A DNA stretch of 41,210 bases from Methylobacterium gossipiicola (GTDB lineage: Bacteria > Pseudomonadota > Alphaproteobacteria > Rhizobiales > Beijerinckiaceae). The notes below the pieces were generated by a model. It did not search any database and was not told the origin of the DNA. It saw only the letters and a list, made by a program, of their open reading frames with translations. A program made the position numbers and the translations under genes. Shown piece after piece: positions 1 to 6,192 of this stretch. The DNA lies in the NCBI RefSeq assembly GCF_900113485.1, contig NZ_FOPM01000030.1, forward strand, positions 1-41,210, read 5' to 3'. Each line of letters begins with the position of its first letter. Within the stretch, counting starts at the first letter, position 1.

Positions 1-79
1 CAAACGGTCGAAACAACAAAAGACCCCGCGACAGCTACGGCTGTCGGTCCGCTTGCCGAACACCCCGATGTGCTGCGCC

Positions 80-199
80 GGTCTGGTGGTTTGAGCGGTG
101 TGCCCAAAACCCGATCCCATCTCGAACTCGGCCGTTAAACGCACCAGCGCCCATGGTACTGTGTCTCAAGACACGGGAGAGTCGGTCGCCGCCAGACCT
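80..199 (+). rRNA. rrf: 5S ribosomal RNA
   Basis: About 120 nt with 5S hallmarks: GTCTGGTGG at the 5' end pairs with CCAGACC at the 3' end to form helix I, and the internal stretches CCGATCCCATC, GAACTCGGCCGTTAAAC and GGTACTGTG are typical of alphaproteobacterial 5S. The upstream 79 bases look like the 23S-5S spacer, so the window opens inside an rRNA operon. Exact ends are set by helix I and may be off by one or two bases. Confidence 0.95.
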
Positions 200-262
200 G
201 CACAGCACATCACAACAGTCCCTCCAAACGATCCGCCTTTGCCAAAACGGCAAACACCCTGG

Positions 263-339
<77 letters not shown>

Positions 340-348
340 AACAAAACC

Positions 349-379
349 AAAGCCCTCGACCCAAAAGGTCGAGGGCTTT
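349..379 (+). terminator. Rho-independent terminator of the rRNA operon
   Basis: A perfect 13-bp stem (AAAGCCCTCGACC at 349-361 with GGTCGAGGGCTTT at 367-379) and a 5-nt loop lie 9 nt after the tRNA CCA end. The 3' arm ends in TTT. It most likely ends the rrn transcript. Confidence 0.88.
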
Positions 380-402
380 GCGCGTTCGGGAAAGCCGTCA
401 CG

Positions 403-1893
403 ATGTCCGAGCCGCAGCCCGTCCTCATCCCGAGACCGCATCAGGTGGAGGCCGCCCGAGCGATCCTGGCGGCACGGGCGGCGGGGAAACCAGGCTTCCT
501 CCTCGGCGACATGACCGGTCTGGGAAAGACGTTATCGGTCTGGAGCGCCCTGACGCGCATGCCGGAAGCGGATGTCCTCATCGTCTGCCCCAAGGGGGCC
601 ATGCCGCAATGGCGACGGACCATCGCGCGATCCGGCTTGGCCGGGAAATCCGTCACCCTGATCAATTACGAGCGAACCAAATCGCTCATGGCCCCGTCGC
701 CAGCGATCAAGCGGCGCTCGGCCCGCGCGAAGAACAACGCCCTGGCCAAACATGGCGCATTGAAGCGGAGTTGGGCGCTGGTCGCGTTCGACGAGAGCCA
801 TCGCCTACGCAATCCCACCGCGCAACAGAGCCTGATCTGTCGCCATCTCGCCGAGGCCGCCCGGTTCACGGTCTATCTCAGTGCAACGGCGGGCCAGGCG
901 CCGCACGAACTGTCCTATCTCGGCCGTCTCCTCGGGGCCGCCGCCGGAGCGCCCTGCGAGACCGTCGCGGAGTTTCGCGATCTGCTGCGGCGGCTCGGGA
1001 TCGGCGGGGCGAAGGGGCGATGGGCCAACTGGCGCTGGGAGGCCAACGCCCGCGACTGTGCCGTGATGGCCGATCTCCTCTATGCCGGGCCGAACGCCAT
1101 CGGCCTGCGTCGGCGCCCGAGCGACATCGCGGGTTGGCCGGAGGTGCAGCGCGAACTCGCCGCAACCGCCCTCGATCCCGCTTCGCGCAAGCTCTACGTG
1201 GCGAACTGGCGTGCCTTCCGCCAGAGTTGGGGCCTGCTCGGCGGCAGCGCCCGCCGCCCGGCCGGGTGGGCCGCCGATCTGCGGTTCCGGCAGAAGGCGA
1301 GCTTGCTGCGCGTCGACGGCACGGTGGATTTCGTCGAGACCCTCCTCGACTCCGGACAGGCCGTGGCCATCTCCGTCGCCTTCCTCGAAACGGGAGCGGC
1401 CCTCGCCGAGACCCTGACCCGGCGGGGTTGGCGAACGGGCAGCATCGACGGAACGCGGGACGCGGCCGTCAACGAATCCGAGCGGTTGGCCTTCCAGAGT
1501 GGCGGGCGCGACGTGATGATCTTCACCGTAACGGAGTCGATTTCGCTTCATCGCAATGAGATGCCGGGGGGCGACGCCGTGCGGGCCTTGGTGATCCACG
1601 ACATGCGCCACAGTGCGATTCAACTGGCGCAGATCGAAGGCCGCTGCCATCGCGACGGCGAACAGGCGACGATCTACTATGCCTTCGCGGAAGGCACGGT
1701 GGAGGAAGCCATCACCGCGACGGTGCTGCGCCGGATGAGGGCCATGGAGGCGATGGCGGGGGAGGATACGGCGCTCCTCGACGCCATCGCGGCCCTCATC
1801 GAGGCGACGCCGGAAGAGACGTCGGACTTCGCTGCCGAATCGCCGATCCCCCTCGCGAAAACCGCCGCGATACCGTTTCCCGAGATCGGATGA
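403..1893 (+). CDS. SNF2-like DEAD/DEAH-box superfamily 2 helicase
   Basis: A 496-residue protein with a full SF2 motif set: Walker A GDMTGLGKT at residues 35-43, a DESH Walker B box at 130-133, SAT (motif III) at 160-162, a motif V-like stretch ending ESISLH, and motif VI QIEGRCHRDGEQ at 410-421. The last motif has the arginine pattern of the SNF2/UvsW-type group. It should be an ATP-dependent DNA translocase or helicase; the substrate is not evident. No accessory DNA-binding, nuclease or methylase domain is visible and no restriction genes are nearby. Such compact helicases occur in phages and genomic islands, and this one sits directly behind a tRNA gene, but no integrase is present. Start ATG 403 is the first in frame; its Shine-Dalgarno is weak. 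Confidence 0.85.
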   Translation: MSEPQPVLIPRPHQVEAARAILAARAAGKPGFLLGDMTGLGKTLSVWSALTRMPEADVLIVCPKGAMPQWRRTIARSGLAGKSVTLINYERTKSLMAPSPAIKRRSARAKNNALAKHGALKRSWALVAFDESHRLRNPTAQQSLICRHLAEAARFTVYLSATAGQAPHELSYLGRLLGAAAGAPCETVAEFRDLLRRLGIGGAKGRWANWRWEANARDCAVMADLLYAGPNAIGLRRRPSDIAGWPEVQRELAATALDPASRKLYVANWRAFRQSWGLLGGSARRPAGWAADLRFRQKASLLRVDGTVDFVETLLDSGQAVAISVAFLETGAALAETLTRRGWRTGSIDGTRDAAVNESERLAFQSGGRDVMIFTVTESISLHRNEMPGGDAVRALVIHDMRHSAIQLAQIEGRCHRDGEQATIYYAFAEGTVEEAITATVLRRMRAMEAMAGEDTALLDAIAALIEATPEETSDFAAESPIPLAKTAAIPFPEIG

Positions 1894-2050
1894 GCCAAGG
1901 ACGATCAGGGTCCCTTCATATGTCGAGCCTACGGTTCTGTCTCGACGATTCGGGAAAAAGCGCCGGGAGACGGTCGTAAAGGCCCGCATGCTCTGCGACT
2001 TGATCGGAAATCGGATTTCACTCGCGCGGATGATGCCGTAAGGCGAAGCC

Positions 2051-2230
2051 ATGTCAGACTTGGAAACTCTTCTCGATCGCCTGAAGAAGGCTCAGCGCGA
2101 TCTCATCCTGGACGCCGCGAAGGTCGCGATGCTGCCCCCCGACAGTATGCTTCGCCGGATCGCCGACCTCGAGAATACCATCGCGGCCGTCGAGGCGCTC
2201 ATCGATGAACAGCGCCACGCCCGCCCCTGA
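2051..2230 (+). CDS. Small alpha-helical hypothetical protein
   Basis: A 59-residue ORF beginning MSDLETLLDRLKKAQ, with leucines and charged residues in a heptad-like pattern typical of a short coiled-coil hairpin. An AAGG stretch lies 9 nt before the ATG. It is not recognised as a named family. The next gene starts inside its last codons (26-nt overlap), so translational coupling is likely. There is a 157-nt gap to the helicase gene upstream, so the pair may have its own promoter. Confidence 0.6.
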   Translation: MSDLETLLDRLKKAQRDLILDAAKVAMLPPDSMLRRIADLENTIAAVEALIDEQRHARP

Positions 2231-2555
2231 TCGCCGGGTCCTGGAAACACCGGACGGCCGCTACATCGTGGTGAAAGGGCGCCTCTGGCGACGGGCGCGA
2301 CCGGATCTTCCCACCCCTGAGCGAGACCGGCTGGTTCATGACCTCATGGATGCCCGCCGTGGGGTGAAGGCCGGCCGGAAAGCCGGCGACGATGGCGCCA
2401 TCGCGACGGCACGGGCCGCCGTCGACCGGGCGAAGCAGGGGCTGGGCGAGCGCGGCCCGGTCTGGTGGACGGATGGGGCACCGGATCTCAACCGACGCCT
2501 CGCCCGCAACACGCCCTACGCCGAGTGGTATGCGTGCCAGGCGGACCCGAACTGA
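2205..2555 (+). CDS. Conserved hypothetical protein
   Basis: A 116-residue soluble protein. The N-terminal part (RYIVVKGRLWRRARPDLP) looks like a short beta hairpin, followed by a helical stretch of arginines and alanines and an aromatic C-terminus (WWTDGAPD, then NTPYAEWY). No enzyme motif, signal peptide or membrane segment is visible. It starts within the end of the 59-residue gene in another frame, with GAGG about 9 nt before its ATG. Its stop lies just upstream of the ssrA promoter. I recognise the general look from alphaproteobacterial genomes but cannot assign a function. Confidence 0.7.
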   Translation: MNSATPAPDRRVLETPDGRYIVVKGRLWRRARPDLPTPERDRLVHDLMDARRGVKAGRKAGDDGAIATARAAVDRAKQGLGERGPVWWTDGAPDLNRRLARNTPYAEWYACQADPN

Positions 2556-2593
2556 TCCCCGGCCCCGGAAACGCAGTTTCGAGGTCGCCCGCA

Positions 2594-2623
2594 CTGGACC
2601 CCGGGCAGGGCGTCGCCTATATT
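2594..2623 (+). promoter_or_regulatory. Probable housekeeping promoter of ssrA
   Basis: TATATT at 2618-2623 is a good -10 hexamer; 18 nt upstream CTGGAC at 2594-2599 is a moderate -35. Transcription would start near 2630, right where the acceptor piece of tmRNA is expected to begin. Assigned by position and match, not by experiment. Confidence 0.55.
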
Positions 2624-2629
2624 GGGAAT

Positions 2630-2990
2630 GCGGTTGATGACCGATTCGTAATAACGTTTCAGGACCCGGAGGGCAGTACTCCGGCGCCTCCACCAAAAAC
2701 GCATTCGGCGACCCATTGCGGGGTGCGTTTCTGATGGGGGCGAAATAGGATCGACTGGGCGGTAAAGGGATCGCGAGTTCAGTTTCACTTCGGTGAAATA
2801 CGATGCGACTGTCGGTAAGGTTTCGACCGGTTTGGCGTAGGCAACCCCTATTCCAGGCATCTGACCAAAACTCTAAATGCCAACGATAACGTTGTCATGG
2901 ATGCCCGCCTCGCGGCGTAAGCATCTTGCGGTAGGGTAACCGTCGAAACAGAACCCGGGGCCTCGGCTCCGGGACCCATCTCTTCCCATT
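2630..2990 (+). ncRNA. ssrA: Circularly permuted two-piece tmRNA (ssrA)
   Basis: tmRNA rescues stalled ribosomes by acting as tRNA-Ala and then as a short mRNA for a degradation tag. The gene is permuted as in alphaproteobacteria: the acceptor piece comes first, with a T arm (CCGGAG, loop GGCAGTA, CTCCGG) and 3' end CGCCTCC-A-CCA at 2685-2695. A 40-nt intervening hairpin follows (2697-2703 pairs with 2724-2730), then the 5' acceptor strand GGGGGCG at 2736-2742 opens the coding piece. The two acceptor strands form 7 bp including the G3.U70 wobble that specifies alanine. The tag frame at 2879-2920 and a GC hairpin at 2954-2973 lie in the coding piece. RNase P and tRNase Z should remove the intervening hairpin. 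Outer ends are estimates. Confidence 0.93.
2879..2920 (+). other. tmRNA tag reading frame (ANDNVVMDARLAA)
   Basis: From resume codon GCC at 2879 the frame reads ANDNVVMDARLAA and stops at TAA 2918-2920. With the alanine from the charged tRNA-like domain the full tag is A-ANDNVVMDARLAA. The AANDN start and LAA end are the parts recognised by SspB/ClpXP-type proteolysis in relatives; the middle, VVMDAR, is the variable section. Confidence 0.92.
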
Positions 2991-3003
2991 TTTCGAGACA
3001 TCG

Positions 3004-3037
3004 GCCGGATCGCGGACACCGCGAAGATCCGGCTTTT
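3004..3037 (+). terminator. Rho-independent terminator after ssrA
   Basis: GCCGGATC at 3004-3011 pairs with GATCCGGC at 3026-3033, with a small inner GCGG/CCGC stem, followed by TTTT. It ends the tmRNA precursor. Confidence 0.85.
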
Positions 3038-3139
3038 GTCGTGAACTGGATAGCAGAAAGCCCCGTGGCGGATCGCGGGGCTCGTCGATGATTTGCGCTC
3101 CGACGCGGCCTCCACGAAGTCCGTGGAGGCCGGGCCGTT

Positions 3140-3793
3140 TTAGACGGACGTCGTCGGATAGGAGCGAACCCGGGTGCGTCCCTCGGCGGGATTGGCATAG
3201 GCCGGCGGATGCGGGGCGGCGGCGACCTGGGGGGCCGTCCAGCCCTCTGCGCGCCAGCCCTCGGCGCGCTCGTCGAGGTCGATGGAGCCGTGCTCTTCGA
3301 GGATGTCCATCACCGAACCGGCGCGGGTCTCATCGGCGCGGACCGTGACCAGGGTACCGCCGCGACGGACGCCTTCGGAATAGGTATGCGCGTCCGTCTC
3401 ACTCAGTCCCGCTCCGGTGAGACCGCCGGCGAGTCCGCCCGCCGCCGCGCCGATGCCGGCCCCCGTGAGGGTGGCGACGAGCCATCCGGCCGCGACCACG
3501 GGTCCGACACCCGGGATTGCCATGAGTCCGAGGCCCGTGAGGAGGCCGGCGGCACCACCCAACACGGTCCCAACGGTGGCACCGGTGCCGGCGCCCGTCG
3601 CGGCGCTCTCAGTGGTGTCGGTCCGGTCGGCGTTGGACGTCGGCGCCGTGACCCGTCCCGCGTGACGGTCGCCCTCGTTGCTACCGACGATGCTGATATC
3701 GCTGTGGGGAATACCCAGGGCCTCGATCTTCGCGACGGCAGCGCTGGCATCGTCGTAATCGTCGTAGAGGGCCGTGATGGTCTGCTGTGCCAT
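3140..3793 (-). CDS. YflT/GSP17M-like general stress protein
   Basis: A 217-residue protein. Residues 5-40 (ITALYDDYDDASAAVAKIEA then SDISIVGSNEG) match the start of the general stress protein 17M/YflT domain. Next come a Thr/Ala-rich linker, a long glycine/alanine-rich hydrophobic stretch (about 70-130: GTVLGGAAGLLTGLG, then VAAGWLVATLTGAGIG) that could insert into or associate with membrane, and a C-terminal VTVRADE...MDILEEHG segment resembling the domain's closing beta-alpha unit. The ATG at 3793 is preceded by AGGAG. It lies 44 nt downstream of the secreted PepSY-like gene, probably co-transcribed. A stress role fits the family and the EcfG-like motif upstream of the pair, but is inferred. 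Confidence 0.8.
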   Translation of the reverse strand: MAQQTITALYDDYDDASAAVAKIEALGIPHSDISIVGSNEGDRHAGRVTAPTSNADRTDTTESAATGAGTGATVGTVLGGAAGLLTGLGLMAIPGVGPVVAAGWLVATLTGAGIGAAAGGLAGGLTGAGLSETDAHTYSEGVRRGGTLVTVRADETRAGSVMDILEEHGSIDLDERAEGWRAEGWTAPQVAAAPHPPAYANPAEGRTRVRSYPTTSV

Positions 3794-3837
3794 GGTGGAC
3801 TCCTGTTCGGATCCGAAACGAATGGATGGCGACGCGC

Positions 3838-4227
3838 TTACGGCTGCGCGGCGACGTTGCCCTTGAAATCGACGCCGACCTTCACGGGCTTGCCGTTGAG
3901 CAGGGCGTCGGCGCGCCAGATGCCCTTGTCGTCCTTCATGAGACCCTTGACGTCCTTGTAGCCGGCCTCGGTGAGACGGTGGTGGGTCTGCGCCTCGGTG
4001 AAGCTGTTGGCCCCCTCTTCGAGCTTGGCACCCGTGGCGGCGTGGGTCGTGCCGGGCTTGGTCATGTCGGGCTTGTCGGTGTTCGGGCGCGTCACCGCCT
4101 CCTGCCCGCCGGACGTGGCACTGGACTTCGCGTCGGGTGCAGGCGTTCCCGTCACGGTGGTCTGAGCCAGGGCCGGGCCGGCGCCGAGGACCGCTAGGAA
4201 CGCGAGGGTTTGCAGAGTCCGGTTCAC
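3838..4227 (-). CDS. Secreted PepSY-like hypothetical protein
   Basis: A 129-residue exported protein. The GTG at 4227 is preferred because AAGGAG lies about 7 nt upstream; an in-frame ATG at 4254 would put a charged tail before the signal peptide. Residues 1-22 (NRTLQTLAFLAVLGAGPALAQ) form a Sec signal with an AxA-type cleavage site. A low-complexity Thr/Pro/Lys linker follows, then a C-terminal domain of about 55 residues (AGYKDVKGLMKDDKGIWRA, later VGVDFKGNV) resembling the PepSY fold: helix, strand, turn, strand. Function is unknown; periplasmic PepSY-like proteins often bind or inhibit partners. Confidence 0.78.
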   Translation of the reverse strand: MNRTLQTLAFLAVLGAGPALAQTTVTGTPAPDAKSSATSGGQEAVTRPNTDKPDMTKPGTTHAATGAKLEEGANSFTEAQTHHRLTEAGYKDVKGLMKDDKGIWRADALLNGKPVKVGVDFKGNVAAQP

Positions 4228-4256
4228 GGTCTTCTCCTTGTCTTGAAGACCCATTC

Positions 4257-4282
4257 AATCATCGAGACCGCAGGATCGTTCC
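4257..4282 (-). promoter_or_regulatory. Possible EcfG-type promoter for the 4227-3140 gene pair
   Basis: On the minus strand GGAAC (4282-4278) is followed after 17 nt by GATT (4260-4257). The -35 matches the EcfG consensus exactly; the -10 matches only half of CGTT. Distance to the GTG start is about 30 nt. Weak evidence, supported mainly by the stress-like nature of the genes. Confidence 0.35.
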
Positions 4283-4965
4283 GCTTTTGAAAGGGCCGCC
4301 CGTCTCGTGCACTCGCTGGCGCCGAGACGTGTTTGAATGACGCCCCTCCTCGAAGGGCAAGCTCTACGCAACACGTCGCGGGAAGATCCGCTGCGTCGTC
4401 TTGAAGACGGCCCTCACCAAACATTTCCATTCGGCGCGACAGGGCGTATGCGCCGCTTCGATCATGCGAATTCTTGTCAGCCTACGCCATCGGCGGACTC
4501 GGTGTCCGGTGGGGTCCGCTCCTCGACGAGCCGATCCTCTGGAGGATCGACGGGTGGAAACAATTGCGACAGCCCTCGGGCAACCCCGTGCAACACGGGA
4601 GCGAGGGCGATGGCGCCGGAATACAGGACGGAGTTGGTTTCGTTCACGGACCCATGCTTTCCCGAATACCTCTCCGCTGGCGACGCGCGACTGCGTCGAA
4701 CCATGAAGATGCCTGGCAGGGACGTTCAAGTCGTCAGACAGCGATGGTTTCCATCGCATCGATAAAAAGTCCCCCGTCGGCGGCAACGATCTTGCCCCAG
4801 CGGAATGAAAGCCGCGCCTTTTCCAAGCGAATCGGTGCGCGCGAAGCGGCGATATCTAAGCCATTTCATGCCGGCCACGGAGGCGGGCCGATCGGTTACA
4901 CAACCCCTCGGACGACGGGGCGTCGGCGGTCTTTCACCATCCGCGACGAACTGTGAATTCATGTG
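4283..4965. other. Gene-poor intergenic region
   Basis: About 680 nt without a convincing gene. Open frames here are short, arginine-rich and lack ribosome-binding sites. One long interrupted stem is visible: GCCCTC 4572-4577 with GAGGGC 4603-4608, enclosing CCCGTG 4585-4590 with CACGGG 4594-4599. Nothing else can be assigned. Confidence 0.5.
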
Positions 4966-4991
4966 GGAACTGTTCAGATTGAGGATCCGTT
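4966..4991 (+). promoter_or_regulatory. EcfG (general stress sigma factor) promoter
   Basis: GGAAC at 4966-4970 and CGTT at 4988-4991, separated by 17 nt, exactly fit the alphaproteobacterial EcfG consensus GGAAC-N16/17-CGTT. Transcription would begin near 4998, about 46 nt before the ATG of the exported protein gene at 5044. This places that gene under PhyR-NepR-EcfG control by inference. Confidence 0.75.
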
Positions 4992-5043
4992 AACGGCTCA
5001 TCCCAGCGTGCGGCGGGGATCGAGAGCGAGCGCCGATTTTTCC

Positions 5044-5694
5044 ATGACCCGAGCCCGACCTTTCGTGCGCAGTGGCATCGCCGCCGCGCTTCTGCTCCTT
5101 CCCATTCTCCCAGGCACGGCCATGGCCGCGGATGACGGTTTGGGTGGGCTGTTCCAGCGCCTGTTTCAGCCGGATCCGCCGGTGGCGATGCAGCCGGCGC
5201 CCATGCCGGTTGTCGCGGCCCCGTCCCCACGGCGGTTGGATGTCCGCCGGGCCGCCCGAGCCTTGAATACGCGGCACCGCTCCATCCGCTACGCCGCCCT
5301 GCCCAAGGCCGAGCCCCTCAAGATCCGCATCACCGACCGGCAGACGCCCATCGACATGAAGGACGGTGCCGCCGCCGCTTTCCTGAAGGACCCGACCCTG
5401 CGCCCCGGCGACATCGTGGTGATGAACGACGGCGCGAAGGTGTTCACCGGGAACCCCGACAAGCCTCACGCCGCCCGCGATTTCGAGAGCATCGGGCGCT
5501 CGGCGTTCATCGACCGGCACACCCGCAGCCAACTCTCTGCCATGGTCATGCCCGTGGGTGCCATTCCGGCGGCGGAAGCGCGGCGGATCGCGGCCCGCGC
5601 GCGCAAGGTTCCGCTCATCACCACGCTGTCGGCGCCCGTCGAGACCGCAGCCATGCGGATTATCGCGCCCTGGACAGTGGCGGCCTCGAAATAG
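5044..5694 (+). CDS. Exported hypothetical protein, likely EcfG-regulated
   Basis: A 216-residue protein with a clear Sec signal peptide (hydrophobic core AAALLLLPILPGTAMA, cleavage probably after AMA near residue 27). The mature part has a Pro/Met-rich stretch (VAMQPAPMPVVAAPSP), an Arg-rich stretch, then a compact domain (PLKIRITDRQTPIDMKDGA, RPGDIVVMNDGAKVFTG) and a conserved-looking tail. The RPGDIVV...GAKVFTG segment hints at a small beta domain; no known enzyme motif is seen. ATG 5044 is chosen because it precedes the signal peptide directly; upstream starts in frame would add a non-signal tail. An EcfG promoter lies just upstream. The function is unknown. Confidence 0.78.
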   Translation: MTRARPFVRSGIAAALLLLPILPGTAMAADDGLGGLFQRLFQPDPPVAMQPAPMPVVAAPSPRRLDVRRAARALNTRHRSIRYAALPKAEPLKIRITDRQTPIDMKDGAAAAFLKDPTLRPGDIVVMNDGAKVFTGNPDKPHAARDFESIGRSAFIDRHTRSQLSAMVMPVGAIPAAEARRIAARARKVPLITTLSAPVETAAMRIIAPWTVAASK

Positions 5695-6192
5695 ACTTCC
5701 GTTCCAATCGGCCGTCTCGGATCAGCGAGACGCGATAGCCTCCCTTGTCCGATGTGGTTCCGCTTGATGGAACGGGTCGCCGGACCAGCCAGTCCGCGCG
5801 GCGTTTGAAGACAACCGAACGCCGCCTTTCCGAGGGAAAGAACGGCGTTCGGAGGAGGGACAGGGCGATTTCAATTGCCCCCGCTCATCGTTCCGGGCCG
5901 CCGAGAGCGCCCTCTGCCCCGAAGGAACGCGCCGGGGGCACGATCCAGAGCTCCGGCCCGGCAAGGTCTCGCACCATCAGCACTTTCCGAATTCCGGCCC
6001 CCGCTGCGCAGCCGCGGGAAGAGGCCGGATACGGTTTCCGATCGACGGCTTCGGATTGGCGGGGTGACAGAGGCTCCTTCCCCTGAAGGGAGAAGGAGCC
6101 CGCACCGGCCAAAGACCGAATGGATCATCCGAAAAACAGTCTGACATCCGATGCGATCCCCCCGTAAAGGGGGGAGGGCGCCGGCAGGCTTG
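5695..6192. other. Intergenic region with strong inverted repeats
   Basis: About 500 nt between two genes on opposite strands, with no credible ORF. It contains three hairpins: 5815-5852 (separate entry), GGCTCCTTC 6072-6080 with GAAGGAGCC 6092-6100, and CCCCCC 6158-6163 with GGGGGG 6169-6174. The last sits 19 nt past the stop of the CysJ-like gene on the minus strand and may help end that transcript, although no T run follows. Confidence 0.5.
5815..5852. repeat. Perfect 10-bp inverted repeat (long hairpin)
   Basis: CCGAACGCCG at 5815-5824 pairs perfectly with CGGCGTTCGG at 5843-5852, and an inner CTTTCC/GGAAAG pair extends the stem. It is 120 nt after the stop of the exported protein gene. 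No T tract follows on either strand, so a factor-independent terminator is uncertain; a transcript-end stabiliser is possible. Confidence 0.55.

Noticed and set aside
4477..4704. 75-codon minus frame (possible 57-residue protein from an internal GTG)
   Set aside because: Composition is less biased than other shadows, but there is no ribosome-binding site, no recognisable family, and it overlaps a stem structure better explained as RNA or chance.
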